A stretch of DNA of 64,000 nt, taken from assembly GCF_002951615.1 (NCBI RefSeq), contig NZ_CP019062.1:2728001-2792000 (forward strand), written 5' to 3'. This document shows positions 20,848 to 30,487 of this stretch, in pieces; positions within the stretch are counted from its first letter, which is position 1, and each line of letters begins with the position of its first letter. A program made the translations under genes and the position numbers. Source of the stretch: Rahnella sikkimica. Its GTDB lineage: Bacteria > Pseudomonadota > Gammaproteobacteria > Enterobacterales > Enterobacteriaceae. The notes below the pieces were generated by a model. It was not told the DNA's origin, searched no databases, and saw only the letters and a program-made list of their open reading frames with translations.

Positions 20848-21669
20848 ATGCAACATCGTAAACTCTGTTTTATCGGCGCCGGTAATATGGCAGGCGCGAT
20901 CATTGCAGGTCTGGTAGAAAGCGGCTATCCGGCAAACCTGATCAGCGTTTGTGCCCCTTCCACCACGCATCGCGATGCGCTGGCTGAAAAATATGGCGTG
21001 AAAAGCAGCAGCGACAACAACGGCTGCGCAAAAGACGCTGATGTGGTGGTACTTTCTGTAAAACCGCAAATGATGGCCGATGTATGTAAAGCACTGCAAA
21101 AAGACGTGGATTTTAGCGCCAAGCTGGTACTGTCGATTGCCGCAGGCGTCAGCGTGGCGCGTTTCTGCGAGCTGCTGGGCGATAATCTGAACATTGTGCG
21201 CATTATGCCCAACACGCCGTCTCTGGTCGGAAAAGGCATGAGTGGTTTGTTCGCGCCAGAACAGGTTTCTCAGGCTGACCGCGATTACAGCGGCGAGCTG
21301 ATGACCGCCGTCGGCAAAGTGTGCTGGGTTGATACCGAAGCAGGCATCAACCATATTATTGCGGCTGCGGGCAGCGCACCGGCATATTTCTTCCTGTTTA
21401 TGGAAGCGATGCAGGCTGAAGCGCAGCGTCTGGGCTTTAGTGCAGAAGCGGCACGGATGCTGGTCGAACAGGCCGCCAGCGGGGCGACTGCGCTGGTCGC
21501 CGCAAGTCCGGACACGCCATTGTCACAACTTCGTGAGAATGTGACGTCCAAAGGTGGCACGACGTTTGAAGCACTGAAAGTTTTCACCGATCGTCAATTA
21601 CCGGAGATTGTCTCCGAAGCCATGCAGGCCGCCATTACCCGCGCACAGGAAATGGAAAAACAGTTTTAA
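20848..21669 (+). CDS. proC: Pyrroline-5-carboxylate reductase
   Basis: Last step of proline synthesis: NADPH-dependent reduction of pyrroline-5-carboxylate. It has 273 residues. The Rossmann motif FIGAGNMAGAIIAGL is at the N-terminus, and the dimer-domain signature SPAYFFLFMEAM-type region is present as GSAPAYFFLFMEAMQAEA near residue 175. VTSKGGTTFEAL lies near the C-terminus. AAGGAG precedes the ATG. yggT starts 21 nt later. Confidence 0.96.
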   Translation: MQHRKLCFIGAGNMAGAIIAGLVESGYPANLISVCAPSTTHRDALAEKYGVKSSSDNNGCAKDADVVVLSVKPQMMADVCKALQKDVDFSAKLVLSIAAGVSVARFCELLGDNLNIVRIMPNTPSLVGKGMSGLFAPEQVSQADRDYSGELMTAVGKVCWVDTEAGINHIIAAAGSAPAYFFLFMEAMQAEAQRLGFSAEAARMLVEQAASGATALVAASPDTPLSQLRENVTSKGGTTFEALKVFTDRQLPEIVSEAMQAAITRAQEMEKQF

Positions 21670-21690
21670 CATACTTAGATAAGGCAATTT

Positions 21691-22245
21691 ATGCTGACCA
21701 ATTTGTTAGTCATGGTAATTAATACTTACGCAATGATTTTGCTGCTCCGCATCTGGATGCAGTGGGCGCGCACCGATTTTTATAATCCGTTATCCCAGTT
21801 TGTCGTGAAAGTGACACAGCCGGTTATCCGCCCGCTTCGCCGGGTGATCCCGCCACTGGGGCCGATTGACAGCGCGTCATTGCTGATTGCATTCCTGCTG
21901 CTGACGCTCAAATACCCGCTGATGGAGCTGATTATCAGCGGCGGGATCTCACTGAGTCTGGTGAATTTGCTGGCGGGTCTGGTTTCGTTAATCAAAACCG
22001 CAGGCTCGCTGATTTTCTGGGTCGTGATTATCCGCTCCCTGCTGAGCTGGGTGACTCAGGGTCGTGGGCCGATGGATTATCTGCTGATGCAGTTAACCGA
22101 ACCGCTGATGGGGCCGATTCGCCGCATCTTACCTGCGCTGGGTGGCATCGATTTTTCAGGCATGATCATCGTGATTATTCTTTATATTCTCGATAACTTC
22201 TTCGCGAACTTAAATTACATCGGCACATTATGGCAGCTGCCGTAA
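21691..22245 (+). CDS. yggT: YggT family membrane protein
   Basis: Integral inner-membrane protein of 184 residues made of two YGGT repeats. Each repeat has two membrane helices and a conserved (D/Q)[25 protein letters not shown] segment; the second copy reads [21 protein letters not shown]. coli YggT has been linked to osmotic stress; the mechanism is unknown. It overlaps yggU by 16 nt. Confidence 0.92.
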   Translation: MLTNLLVMVINTYAMILLLRIWMQWARTDFYNPLSQFVVKVTQPVIRPLRRVIPPLGPIDSASLLIAFLLLTLKYPLMELIISGGISLSLVNLLAGLVSLIKTAGSLIFWVVIIRSLLSWVTQGRGPMDYLLMQLTEPLMGPIRRILPALGGIDFSGMIIVIILYILDNFFANLNYIGTLWQLP

Positions 22246-22535
22246 CTCCGGTGAGCTGGCAGTCCGGTGCGCTGGTTTTGCGGCTGATTATTCAGCCCAA
22301 AGCCAGCCGCGACAGTCTGGTCGGTTTGCATGGCGACGAATTCAAAGTCGCCATCACCGCGCCACCGGTGGACGGACAGGCCAACACGCATCTGGTGAAA
22401 TTTCTCGCCAAACAGTTTAAAGTCGCCAAAAGTCAGATAAGCATTGAAAAGGGCGAGCTGGGCCGCCATAAACAAGTCCGCATTACGAATCCGCAAAATA
22501 TCCCGACCGAGGTCGCGGTACTGCTCGCTGAATAA
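22230..22535 (+). CDS. yggU: YggU/DUF167 family protein
   Basis: Small cytoplasmic protein of 101 residues, DUF167. The family core [21 protein letters not shown] and [25 protein letters not shown] is intact and near-identical to E. coli YggU. Function unknown. Overlap with yggT suggests translational coupling. Confidence 0.92.
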   Translation: MAAAVTPVSWQSGALVLRLIIQPKASRDSLVGLHGDEFKVAITAPPVDGQANTHLVKFLAKQFKVAKSQISIEKGELGRHKQVRITNPQNIPTEVAVLLAE

Positions 22536-22568
22536 ACTCATTTCAGATGGTCTTCAGGACGTTATTTT

Positions 22569-23177
22569 ATGCAAAAAGTCGTATTGGCTACCGGCAACGC
22601 CGGTAAAGTCCGTGAACTCGCACATCTTCTGGCCGATTTCGGGCTGGACGTCGTCGCGCAAACTGAACTCGGCGTTGAATCCGCTGAAGAAACCGGCCTG
22701 ACGTTCATCGAGAACGCCATCCTCAAAGCCCGCCACGCGGCAGCAGAAACCGGGTTACCGGCGGTGGCCGATGATTCCGGTCTGGCCGTGGATGTTCTGG
22801 GCGGCGCGCCGGGGATTTATTCCGCGCGTTATGCGGGTGTTGATGCCAGCGATCAGCAAAATCTCGACAAACTGCTCGTCGCGCTGAAAGACGTGCCGCA
22901 GGGCCAGCGCAACGCACAATTCCATTGTGTTCTGGTTTACATGCGCCACGCAGAAGACCCGACGCCGCTGGTGTGCCACGGCCGCTGGCCGGGTGAAATT
23001 GCCTTTGCCGAAGCCGGTGAAGGCGGTTTTGGCTACGACCCGATTTTCTTCGTTCCGGAACTGGGCAAAACAGCCGCAGAGCTGACGCGTGAAGAAAAAA
23101 GTGCGGTGTCGCACCGTGGTCAGGCACTGAAACTGCTGCTGTCGGCGATGAAAGAGGCTGTACAGAAGAATGCGTAA
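22569..23177 (+). CDS. rdgB: Non-canonical purine NTP pyrophosphatase
   Basis: Removes ITP, dITP and XTP from the nucleotide pool to prevent their incorporation into DNA; Ham1 family, 202 residues. The substrate loop [14 protein letters not shown] is at the N-terminus, [29 protein letters not shown] near residue 65 carries the metal-binding Asp pair, and [15 protein letters not shown] is the base-specificity loop. It overlaps hemW by 8 nt. Confidence 0.95.
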   Translation: MQKVVLATGNAGKVRELAHLLADFGLDVVAQTELGVESAEETGLTFIENAILKARHAAAETGLPAVADDSGLAVDVLGGAPGIYSARYAGVDASDQQNLDKLLVALKDVPQGQRNAQFHCVLVYMRHAEDPTPLVCHGRWPGEIAFAEAGEGGFGYDPIFFVPELGKTAAELTREEKSAVSHRGQALKLLLSAMKEAVQKNA

Positions 23178-24306
23178 GTTGCCGCCGCTGAGTCTCTACA
23201 TTCATATTCCGTGGTGCGTGCAAAAATGCCCTTACTGCGATTTCAACTCGCATGCGTTAAAGGGTGAAGTGCCGCATGACGACTATGTCGCGCATCTGCT
23301 GGCCGATTTGGATGCAGATTTGCATCTGGCCGCTGGCCGCAGCGTAGGGACAATTTTTATCGGCGGCGGAACCCCAAGCCTGCTGAGCAGTGAAGCGATG
23401 CAAAATCTGCTCGACGGCGTACGCGCGCGTATGCCTCTCGACGCCAGTGCGGAAATCACCATGGAAGCCAATCCGGGTACCGTCGAAGCAGACCGCTTCA
23501 GCGGCTATCAGCGCGCCGGTGTGAACCGCATTTCAATCGGTGTGCAAAGTTTCGAAGCGCGAAAACTGGAGCGTCTGGGGCGTATTCACGGCCCGGAGGA
23601 AGCCAAACGCGCCGCCCATCTGGCGACCGGCCTGAACTTACGCAGTTTCAATCTGGACCTGATGCACGGTTTACCGGATCAGACAGTAGAAGAAGCGCTG
23701 GACGATTTGCGTCAGGCCATCGCACTGAATCCGCCACATCTGTCGTGGTATCAACTGACCATCGAGCCCAATACGATGTATGCCTCGCGTCCGCCAACAT
23801 TGCCGGATGACGACGCGTTGTGGGATATCTTTGAGCAAGGCGATCAGCTGCTGACGGCTGCGGGTTATCAGCAATACGAAACGTCTGCCTACGCAAAACC
23901 CGGCTATCAGTGCCAGCATAATCTCAACTACTGGCGCTTCGGGGATTATCTCGGTATCGGTTGCGGTGCGCACGGCAAGCTGACACAGCCCGACGGGCAA
24001 ATCCTGCGCACGGTCAAAACCAAGCATCCGCGTGGTTATATGCAGGGACGTTACATGGACAAACAGCATCCGGTGGAAACTGAAGATTTGCCATTTGAAT
24101 TCTTCATGAACCGTTTCCGCCTGCTCGAAGCCGCCCCGCGCGAAGAATTTGGGTTGTATACCGGGCTGGATGAATCGGTTATCCGCGCGCAGCTCAATGA
24201 AGCCATCAGCAAAGAATATCTGCTGGAAACCGAAACGCACTGGCAGATCACCCGCAAAGGCAAACTGTTCCTGAATTCACTGCTGGAACTGTTTTTGGGT
24301 GAGTAA
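23170..24306 (+). CDS. hemW: Heme chaperone HemW (radical SAM)
   Basis: Radical-SAM-fold protein of 378 residues, formerly called oxygen-independent coproporphyrinogen oxidase-like; HemW is a heme chaperone rather than a HemN. The 4Fe-4S motif CxxxCxxC is in [15 protein letters not shown] near residue 17. GGGTPSLL and EANPGTVE bind SAM. The extra N-terminal Cys of true HemN is not seen. It overlaps rdgB, so these two form one unit. Confidence 0.94.
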   Translation: MRKLPPLSLYIHIPWCVQKCPYCDFNSHALKGEVPHDDYVAHLLADLDADLHLAAGRSVGTIFIGGGTPSLLSSEAMQNLLDGVRARMPLDASAEITMEANPGTVEADRFSGYQRAGVNRISIGVQSFEARKLERLGRIHGPEEAKRAAHLATGLNLRSFNLDLMHGLPDQTVEEALDDLRQAIALNPPHLSWYQLTIEPNTMYASRPPTLPDDDALWDIFEQGDQLLTAAGYQQYETSAYAKPGYQCQHNLNYWRFGDYLGIGCGAHGKLTQPDGQILRTVKTKHPRGYMQGRYMDKQHPVETEDLPFEFFMNRFRLLEAAPREEFGLYTGLDESVIRAQLNEAISKEYLLETETHWQITRKGKLFLNSLLELFLGE

Positions 24307-24315
24307 ATCGGATAG

Positions 24316-24340
24316 CAAAAAGCCGCCCCGAAGGGCGGCT
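24316..24340 (-). terminator. Terminator for the minus-strand small ORF
   Basis: Perfect 8-bp stem AGCCGCCC / GGGCGGCT with loop CGAA. The T run lies only on the minus-strand side (24316-24320), so it ends leftward transcription from the 39-codon ORF rather than hemW. Confidence 0.75.
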
Positions 24341-24350
24341 CCTGAAGTGC

Positions 24351-24470
24351 TCAGTACTGGCCTATATTGACGCTGAAATTGACGTGCGAAACGTTAACGT
24401 TCAACCCATCTCTGCCAGACGTCATCATAGAACCGAGCACTATGAGTAGCGCATAAATGCACTTCTTCAT
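24351..24470 (-). CDS. Small secreted peptide of 39 residues, unknown function
   Basis: A 40-codon minus-strand ORF with start MKKCIYALLIVLGSMMTSGRD. It has a Lys-rich N-terminus, a hydrophobic core and a Sec-type end, and a mature part of about 20 residues with alternating polar and hydrophobic residues (NVNVSHVNFSVNIGQY). The signal resembles a lipobox in which Cys has become Arg. A CAGGAAAC ribosome-binding site lies 8 nt before the ATG, and a minus-strand terminator follows 10 nt after the stop. I do not recognise the family. The evidence that it is a real transcribed unit is good; nothing in the sequence gives its role. Confidence 0.6.
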   Translation of the reverse strand: MKKCIYALLIVLGSMMTSGRDGLNVNVSHVNFSVNIGQY

Positions 24471-24540
24471 ATTTGCAGTTTCCTGAAGAAACCGCGTTTC
24501 ACCAAATCACGCCGGGATAACGTGGCAAATAGCCAGAGTC

Positions 24541-24586
24541 TGTCGAGATACTGGCTTTCACGGTGTTAAAGTTCCAATCCCTGAGC
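24541..24586 (+). repeat. Diverged direct repeat, copy 1
   Basis: Begins GTCGAGATACTGGCTTTC and aligns with copy 2 at 24750 over about 45 nt with several changes. It is followed by an inverted repeat (CCCGGTGAT at 24586-24594 with ATCACCAGGG near 24637-24647). Confidence 0.5.
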
Positions 24587-24749
24587 CCGGTGATCCGTCG
24601 CTAAACGAACGAATTAGTCCCGCCGGGATATTATCACCAGGGATATCATTTCGTAACAGATATCGTTCAGCCGAAAAGATTTTGGAAGTCGAAACAGAGT
24701 CTGAACAAACGCTGATTGTCGTGGGATTAAATTGAGTATAAAATGCACC

Positions 24750-24797
24750 ACGTCGAGATGCTGGCTTTCGCGATATTCACGAAAGTAGAATCCTGGG
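24750..24797 (+). repeat. Diverged direct repeat, copy 2
   Basis: Begins GTCGAGATGCTGGCTTTC. It carries a small inverted repeat, CTTTCG / CGAAAG, and is followed within 60 nt by the terminator at 24826. The rest of the 24471-24877 gap holds no gene I can support. A TATAAA lies just before this copy, so a small RNA is possible. Confidence 0.45.
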
Positions 24798-24825
24798 AGA
24801 TGTAGCGCTAACTGCTTTTCCCAAC

Positions 24826-24853
24826 AAAAAAACCGCTTAATTGCGGTTTTTTT
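24826..24853. terminator. Bidirectional terminator next to yggN
   Basis: AAAAAAACCGC paired with GCGGTTTTTTT around a short AT loop. It has a T run in both directions and lies 25 nt after the yggN stop on the minus strand. Confidence 0.85.
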
Positions 24854-24877
24854 GTTTCTGAATTTTGAGGAAGGAAA

Positions 24878-25612
24878 TTACTGCTTCAAATCCGCCAGCA
24901 AGGTTTTGTGCTGAGTATCCAGCGCGGTGACGCGTTTACAGACATCATCGCCAAAGGCTTTGAATTCTTTTTCCTGTTTGTTCCACTCTTCCTGCACGGC
25001 CTGTTGCAGACCGCCGAGATTGCCCATCATGGCCTGCAACGGATTGCCGCCGCTCGTGGCTTGTTTCAGGCCCATCTCATTGATGCTGTCCTGCATCACC
25101 CCGCCCATGGTTTGTTCCATTAGCTTCTGACCGTTCTGTTTCACCTGTTCCACGGCTTTATGGTGGAAAGTCAGGCCGTCAGGGCGATGCTCGATGATGA
25201 GATTCATCTGCTCTTTAAGCTGCTTGTCGAGCGTCACCAGACGGTTACGCACATTGCTGTCGGTGCCGAGTTTGTTCACGATGACGCGGTCAACGGCGAC
25301 ACGGCCTTTTTCCAGATGCGCGGTGGCACCCTGATCAATCCACGGCAAATCGCGACGCAGCGAGGCCTGATAATCGATCGCTTCCTGGCGCTGTTTCGCG
25401 CTCAGGGTGAGGTCTTTTCCATTGAGAGTTACGTTGCCGTTTGGCGTGATCAGCAAGTCACCGCTGTTACCTACAACCTGCACGGTCTGCGGCTTGATGA
25501 TCACATCCTCTTTCGGCTGCACGGCGCACTGATAATCCGCCTGCGCACTCCACGCCGTCAGCGCCAGCAAGGCCGCTACCGAGGCTTTAACAACTCCAGT
25601 TTTCACTAACAT
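24878..25612 (-). CDS. yggN: YggN family periplasmic protein (DUF2884)
   Basis: Predicted periplasmic protein of 244 residues with a Sec signal peptide cleaved near WSAQA-DY. The family name is DUF2884; function is unknown. The mature part contains GDLLITPNGNVTLNGKDLTLS, a Gln-rich helical middle and a C-terminal helix. It is followed on its 3' side by a terminator, and glsB lies 24 nt upstream on the same strand. Confidence 0.87.
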   Translation of the reverse strand: MLVKTGVVKASVAALLALTAWSAQADYQCAVQPKEDVIIKPQTVQVVGNSGDLLITPNGNVTLNGKDLTLSAKQRQEAIDYQASLRRDLPWIDQGATAHLEKGRVAVDRVIVNKLGTDSNVRNRLVTLDKQLKEQMNLIIEHRPDGLTFHHKAVEQVKQNGQKLMEQTMGGVMQDSINEMGLKQATSGGNPLQAMMGNLGGLQQAVQEEWNKQEKEFKAFGDDVCKRVTALDTQHKTLLADLKQ

Positions 25613-25636
25613 GTACTCTCCCTTAAGACAGCAAAC

Positions 25637-26563
25637 TCAAAAAATAGATCGGCCAATACGTTGCGCCAGTAATTCTAAGGCAGCAATACCTGCCAAAGAG
25701 TTCCCCGCCGCATCAAGTTCCGGCGACCAGACAGCGATACACATCTCTCCCGGCACGATAGCAATAATGCCGCCACCGACACCGGACTTGCCCGGCATGC
25801 CGACGCGGTAAGCGAATTCACCGGCACCGTCGTACATGCCGCTGGTCACCATCATTGCGTTAATCTGTCGCGCCTGACGGGCATCAATCAAAGGCTGCTG
25901 ATTGCCCAGCGGATGACCCTTGTTCGCAAGATAAACGAACGTTCGCGCCAGTTCCTCACAACTCATGCGCAACGCGCAATAGTGGAAATAAGTGTGCAAC
26001 ACGGTGATGACGTCGTTATCGAAATTACCGAAAGATTTCATCAGGTAAGCAATCGCGGCGTTGCGATCGGAATGATCGAATTCAGAACGCGCAACGTGCC
26101 GATCGTAGTTGAGATCGGCCGAACCGGCCAGCTGACGCACCACTTCCAGCATTCTTTGCTTCGGCGCAGTCAGACGGGTTTGCAGCATATCGCAAACCAC
26201 CAGTGCACCGGGGTTGATAAACGGATTGCGCGGTTTCCCCTGTTCCAGTTCAAGCTGAACCAGCGAGTTAAACGGCTGGCCGGAAGGCTCTTTGCCCACG
26301 CGTTGCCAGATTTCGCTTTCCTGATAGCGGGTCAGCGCCAGCGTCAGGCTGAGCACTTTAGAAATCGACTGGATTGAGAACCGGGTATTGGCATCACCGG
26401 CACGAAAGATCTCCCCTTTCGTGGTACACACGGCAATCCCCAGATGATCAGGGCTGACTTCTGCCAGCGCGGGAATGTAATCGGCGACGTTGCCACGGCC
26501 AATCAGCGGCCTGACCTGCGCAAGAATATCTTCCAGCAAACTGTTATCGAGCTCGGTACCCAA
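25637..26563 (-). CDS. glsB: Glutaminase
   Basis: Hydrolyses glutamine to glutamate and ammonia; 308 residues, the length of E. coli GlsB. It has the serine beta-lactamase-like fold with Ser-x-x-Lys in [11 protein letters not shown] near residue 65. Other landmarks are [21 protein letters not shown], the Tyr region [16 protein letters not shown], and [14 protein letters not shown] near the C-terminus. In E. coli ansB occupies this general position, so this is a local difference in gene content. It is likely cotranscribed with yggN. Confidence 0.92.
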   Translation of the reverse strand: MGTELDNSLLEDILAQVRPLIGRGNVADYIPALAEVSPDHLGIAVCTTKGEIFRAGDANTRFSIQSISKVLSLTLALTRYQESEIWQRVGKEPSGQPFNSLVQLELEQGKPRNPFINPGALVVCDMLQTRLTAPKQRMLEVVRQLAGSADLNYDRHVARSEFDHSDRNAAIAYLMKSFGNFDNDVITVLHTYFHYCALRMSCEELARTFVYLANKGHPLGNQQPLIDARQARQINAMMVTSGMYDGAGEFAYRVGMPGKSGVGGGIIAIVPGEMCIAVWSPELDAAGNSLAGIAALELLAQRIGRSIF

Positions 26564-26584
26564 TGTCCTTCCTCCAGATGTAAC

Positions 26585-26607
26585 AAAGGTGCCGGGAAGG
26601 CACCTTT
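26585..26607. terminator. Hairpin between yggL and glsB
   Basis: Nine-bp inverted repeat AAAGGTGCC / GGCACCTTT with a 5-nt loop; only short T runs, so probably a moderate terminator. Confidence 0.55.
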
Positions 26608-26638
26608 AGTTTCAACGATAATTATGAATCTGCGGAAT

Positions 26639-26965
26639 TCAGTCCCACCAGATATCAAATAAATCGCTGACTTCAACGTCTTCCATTTTATGGTCTTCCA
26701 ACCATTTTTTGACCTGAGCGCGCTGTTCATCAGTACAGTGACCGATATCCTGACGGCAAACCAGACCTTCCCATTGCAGATAGCCACTGCCGTCGAAGGC
26801 CAGTTTGTTTGGCTCGATCACACCGTCAATGAATTTATCCAGTGATTCGTCAATGGTTTCTACCGCGGTACCTTCCGGGAAACGCCATTTTACAGAGAAG
26901 CCCAGTTCCTGGAACTCGGCAATGTGTAACTTCTTACGTAAACGACGACTGCGATTTGTAGCCAT
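26639..26965 (-). CDS. yggL: YggL family protein (DUF469, 50S ribosome-associated)
   Basis: Small protein of 108 residues beginning [25 protein letters not shown], basic at the N-terminus and acidic at the C-terminus (DVEVSDLFDIWWD). It belongs to the DUF469/YggL family reported to contact the 50S subunit. Its start overlaps the trmB stop by one base (TAATG arrangement), so the pair is coupled. Confidence 0.92.
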   Translation of the reverse strand: MATNRSRRLRKKLHIAEFQELGFSVKWRFPEGTAVETIDESLDKFIDGVIEPNKLAFDGSGYLQWEGLVCRQDIGHCTDEQRAQVKKWLEDHKMEDVEVSDLFDIWWD

Positions 26966-27684
26966 TATTGCTTCCTCTCAAACATCAGATCCCATACGCC
27001 GTGGCCTAAACGCTGGCCACGCATTTCGAACTTGGTCACCGGGCGCGATTCCGGACGCGGGACATAATGACCTTCCTGCGACAGATTCGCCCAGTTTTCT
27101 AACCGGGTCATCACTTCAAGCATGTGCTCCGCATACGGCTCCCAGTCGGTTGCCATGTGGAATACACCGCCCACTTTCAGTTTCATGCGCAGCTTCTCAA
27201 CGAACTCCGGCTGCACGATTCGGCGCTTATTATGACGCGCTTTGTGCCACGGGTCAGGAAAGAATAGCTGCACCATGTCGAGCGAGCCATCCGGAATCAT
27301 TTTTTCCAGCACTTCGACCGCATCGTGACACATCACGCGCAGGTTGCTGACACCCTCTTCGTGCGCGGTCGCCAGACAGGCACCGACGCCCGGTGAGTGG
27401 ACTTCAATGCCGATAAAGTTCTGGTCCGGGTTCTGCTGCGCCATTGTGACCAGCGAAGTCCCCATCCCGAAACCGATTTCCAGCACGACAGGGGCGGAGC
27501 GACCGAATAAAGTATCAATTGCCAGCGCTTCCGGCTGAAACTCCACGCCCATCACCGGCCAGAAGTTATCCAGCGCAAATTGCTGACCTTTGGTCAGACG
27601 GCCCTGACGGCGGACAAAGCTGCGGATACGGCGCATCGCGCGACCGTTCTCATCGAACTCCGGAGAAATGACGTCGTTTTTCAT
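26965..27684 (-). CDS. trmB: tRNA (guanine46-N7)-methyltransferase
   Basis: SAM-dependent enzyme that makes m7G46 in the variable loop of tRNA; 239 residues. The SAM-binding motif is [13 protein letters not shown] near residue 70, followed by [16 protein letters not shown]. The substrate-binding [21 protein letters not shown] is intact. It is divergent from mutY across a 219-nt gap that would hold both promoters. Confidence 0.95.
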   Translation of the reverse strand: MKNDVISPEFDENGRAMRRIRSFVRRQGRLTKGQQFALDNFWPVMGVEFQPEALAIDTLFGRSAPVVLEIGFGMGTSLVTMAQQNPDQNFIGIEVHSPGVGACLATAHEEGVSNLRVMCHDAVEVLEKMIPDGSLDMVQLFFPDPWHKARHNKRRIVQPEFVEKLRMKLKVGGVFHMATDWEPYAEHMLEVMTRLENWANLSQEGHYVPRPESRPVTKFEMRGQRLGHGVWDLMFERKQ

Positions 27685-27903
27685 GGTGTTTCCACTCCGT
27701 TACGCAAGACGCGGTATTCGGTCACTGCTGTATTTTGGTCATTAACTGTTAAGAATGGCGCATTATCCAAACTTACTCCCGATTAGCAAGGCTTGCGGGC
27801 AGGAAATCCGTCAATACAGTGCGGAAAGTTCCGGTTTACAGCCAGACGGGAACTGTGATGTGATCAGCCCCGTCTTTTAACCCTGCCGGACTGTAATTCA
27901 CCC

Positions 27904-28998
27904 ATGATGGAAGCCCCCACTTTTTCGCCGCTGGTGCTCGACTGGTATCAGCGCTATGGCCGTAAAACGCTGCCGTGGCAACTCGCCAAAACGCCTTATA
28001 AAGTCTGGCTTTCAGAAGTGATGTTGCAGCAAACGCAGGTCGCGACCGTAATTCCGTATTTCGAACGGTTTATGGAACGCTTCCCGACAGTGTCCGATCT
28101 CGCCGCCGCCCCGCTCGATGAAGTGCTGCACCTGTGGACCGGCCTGGGGTATTACGCCCGCGCGCGTAACCTGCATAAAGCCGCGCAAACTATTGCCACT
28201 CAGCACAATGGCGTGTTTCCGACCACCTTTGATGAGATTCTCGCGCTGCCGGGCATTGGTCGTTCGACCGCAGGCGCGGTGCTGTCGCTGGCGTTAAACC
28301 AGCACTATCCCATTTTAGACGGTAACGTGAAGCGCGTGCTGGCCCGGTGTTATGCCGTTGACGGCTGGCCGGGCGAGAAGAAAACCGAGAACCGTCTGTG
28401 GAAGATCAGCGAAGACGTCACGCCTGCCGAAGGCGTCGCGCAGTTTAATCAGGCGATGATGGATCTCGGGGCGATGGTTTGCACCCGCAGCAAACCCAAA
28501 TGCGAACTCTGCCCGGTGAAATCCGGCTGCGAAGCCTACGCGCATCACAGCTGGGCAAAATATCCGGGTAAAAAACCCAAGACCACGCTGCCGGAGAAAA
28601 CGGCCTTTATGCTGATGATTCAGCAGGACGATAAAGTCTGGCTGGAGCAACGGCCGCCGGTGGGCCTGTGGGGCGGTTTATTCTGTTTCCCGCAATTTGC
28701 GACAGAAGACGAGCTGGCGCAGGGGCTTCAAAAATACGGTGTTACGCAAAATCAGTTGCAGCAGCAGACCGCTTTTCGACACACTTTCAGCCATTTCCAT
28801 CTGGATATCGTGCCAATGTGGTTAAATCTGCGAACGGCAGCGGGTTGCATGGATGAAGGTGCGGGTCTCTGGTATAACTTAGCGCAACCTCAACAGGTCG
28901 GGCTGGCCGCGCCGGTCGAGCGTTTGCTGACGTCTTTGGCAAAACAGACCGATGGCAAAAAACCGTCCCAACAGAACGATCATAAGGAACTAGCATGA
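27904..28998 (+). CDS. mutY: Adenine DNA glycosylase
   Basis: Removes adenine mispaired with 8-oxoguanine. The 364 residues include the catalytic Glu in [11 protein letters not shown] near residue 38, the helix-hairpin-helix [17 protein letters not shown] near residue 117, and the conserved Asp in [12 protein letters not shown]. The Fe-S cluster CxxxxxxCxxCxxxxxC is [17 protein letters not shown]. The C-terminal NUDIX-like domain reads 8-oxoG. ATG codons at 27904 and 27907 are equally possible starts. Its stop overlaps yggX. Confidence 0.96.
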   Translation: MMEAPTFSPLVLDWYQRYGRKTLPWQLAKTPYKVWLSEVMLQQTQVATVIPYFERFMERFPTVSDLAAAPLDEVLHLWTGLGYYARARNLHKAAQTIATQHNGVFPTTFDEILALPGIGRSTAGAVLSLALNQHYPILDGNVKRVLARCYAVDGWPGEKKTENRLWKISEDVTPAEGVAQFNQAMMDLGAMVCTRSKPKCELCPVKSGCEAYAHHSWAKYPGKKPKTTLPEKTAFMLMIQQDDKVWLEQRPPVGLWGGLFCFPQFATEDELAQGLQKYGVTQNQLQQQTAFRHTFSHFHLDIVPMWLNLRTAAGCMDEGAGLWYNLAQPQQVGLAAPVERLLTSLAKQTDGKKPSQQNDHKELA

Positions 28999-29267
28999 GC
29001 AGAACGATTTTTTGTACTTTCCTGAAACGCGATGCAGAAGGACAGGACTTCCAGCTGTATCCGGGCGAGATCGGCAAACGTATTTTCAACGAAATTTCGA
29101 AAGAAGCCTGGTCACAGTGGATGACCAAACAAACCATGCTGATCAACGAAAAGAAACTCAGCATGATGAACCCGGAAGACCGCAAACTGCTGGAACAGGA
29201 AATGGTTAACTTCCTGTTTGAAGGTCAGGATGTTCATATTGAAGGCTATACCCCGCCTTCAAAATAA
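28995..29267 (+). CDS. yggX: Fe(2+)-trafficking protein YggX
   Basis: Small protein of 90 residues involved in iron supply and protection of Fe-S clusters from oxidants. The start [19 protein letters not shown] carries the conserved Cys7. The family length and the [19 protein letters not shown] end are intact. It overlaps mutY by 4 nt; linking an Fe-S enzyme gene and an iron trafficking gene is conserved in enterobacteria. Confidence 0.95.
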   Translation: MSRTIFCTFLKRDAEGQDFQLYPGEIGKRIFNEISKEAWSQWMTKQTMLINEKKLSMMNPEDRKLLEQEMVNFLFEGQDVHIEGYTPPSK

Positions 29268-29333
29268 CGCTCAGCACAGACATTCAGGCAGGCTCGTGCG
29301 CAGCCTGCTTTTTTCACCAGAAATGGTTTTAAG

Positions 29334-30413
29334 ATGAAGAAAATTTTAGCTTTGCTGGTTATCGCACCGATGCTGATTTCCTGCTCCGGCAGTAAGAAAG
29401 ACCAGTTCAACGAAGCTTTCGTTAAAGACACCAACGCATTCGATATTTTGATGGGGCAGTTTGCCCATAACATCGAAAATATCTGGGGTATGAATGAAGT
29501 GCTGATTGCGGGTCCGAAGGACTACGTAAAGTATAGCGATCAGTATTACACCCGCAGCCACATCAACTTTGATGCGGGTACCATCACCCTTGAAACAATT
29601 TCCGGCACCGATCCGGCCGCCAGCCTGCGTCAGGCGATTATCAGCACATTGCTGGTCGGCGATGATCCGGGCAATGTCGACCTCTATTCTGACGCAAACG
29701 ATATTCAGATCAGCCGTGAGCCGATGCTTTACGGGCAGGTTCTCGACAATACCGGCAAGCCCATCCGCTGGGAAGGCCGCGCAGCGAGCTTTGCTGATTA
29801 TCTGATACAAAACAAACTGATGCGCCGTCAGTCCGGCATGCACATCATTTATTCCGTTACGATCCAGATGGTGCCGAACCACCTGAATCAGCGTGCGCAT
29901 AAGTATCTGCCGATGATCCGCGAAGCGTCCGCCAAATACGGCGTCGATCAGTCGCTGATCCTGGCGATCATGCAGACCGAATCCGCCTTTAACCCGTATG
30001 CAGTCAGTAACGCCGATGCACTGGGCCTGATGCAGGTTGTGCAACATTCCGCCGGGGTTGACGTCTTTAAATCCGAAGGCAAATGGGGCAAACCGAGCCG
30101 CAGCTATCTGTTTGATCCGCAGAACAATATCAACACCGGCACCGCGTATCTGGCGATGCTGCAAACGGCGTATCTGGGCAACATCAGTAACCCGACGTCG
30201 CGCCGTTACGCCGTGATCACAGCCTACAACGGCGGTGCAGGCAGCGTGCTGCGCGTGTTCTCGCAGAACAAAACGCAGGCGTTCAACATCATCAACAACA
30301 TGGCACCGGGCGATGTCTATACCACACTGACGACCAAACATCCGTCAGCCGAATCGCGCCGCTATCTGTACAAAGTGAATAACACGCAGCGCAGTTATCG
30401 CCGTGTAGACTGA
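29334..30413 (+). CDS. mltC: Membrane-bound lytic transglycosylase C
   Basis: Outer-membrane lipoprotein that cleaves peptidoglycan glycan strands with 1,6-anhydro product. The lipobox is LISCSG near residue 16. The N-terminal DUF3393 domain covers about 40-190 and the SLT domain about 195-340, with the catalytic Glu in [22 protein letters not shown] and the YNGGAG motif later. It has 359 residues, as in E. coli. Confidence 0.94.
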   Translation: MKKILALLVIAPMLISCSGSKKDQFNEAFVKDTNAFDILMGQFAHNIENIWGMNEVLIAGPKDYVKYSDQYYTRSHINFDAGTITLETISGTDPAASLRQAIISTLLVGDDPGNVDLYSDANDIQISREPMLYGQVLDNTGKPIRWEGRAASFADYLIQNKLMRRQSGMHIIYSVTIQMVPNHLNQRAHKYLPMIREASAKYGVDQSLILAIMQTESAFNPYAVSNADALGLMQVVQHSAGVDVFKSEGKWGKPSRSYLFDPQNNINTGTAYLAMLQTAYLGNISNPTSRRYAVITAYNGGAGSVLRVFSQNKTQAFNIINNMAPGDVYTTLTTKHPSAESRRYLYKVNNTQRSYRRVD

Positions 30414-30429
30414 TGTGATTGCGGAATAA

Positions 30430-30457
30430 AAAACGGAGGCCAGCTGGCCTCCGTTTT
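30430..30457. terminator. Bidirectional terminator between mltC and speC
   Basis: Perfect 12-bp stem AAAACGGAGGCC / GGCCTCCGTTTT with a 4-nt loop, shared by the convergent mltC and speC. Confidence 0.9.
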
Positions 30458-30487
30458 CATTTCTGCGTGAGCGTAGAAGCGTGCAGA

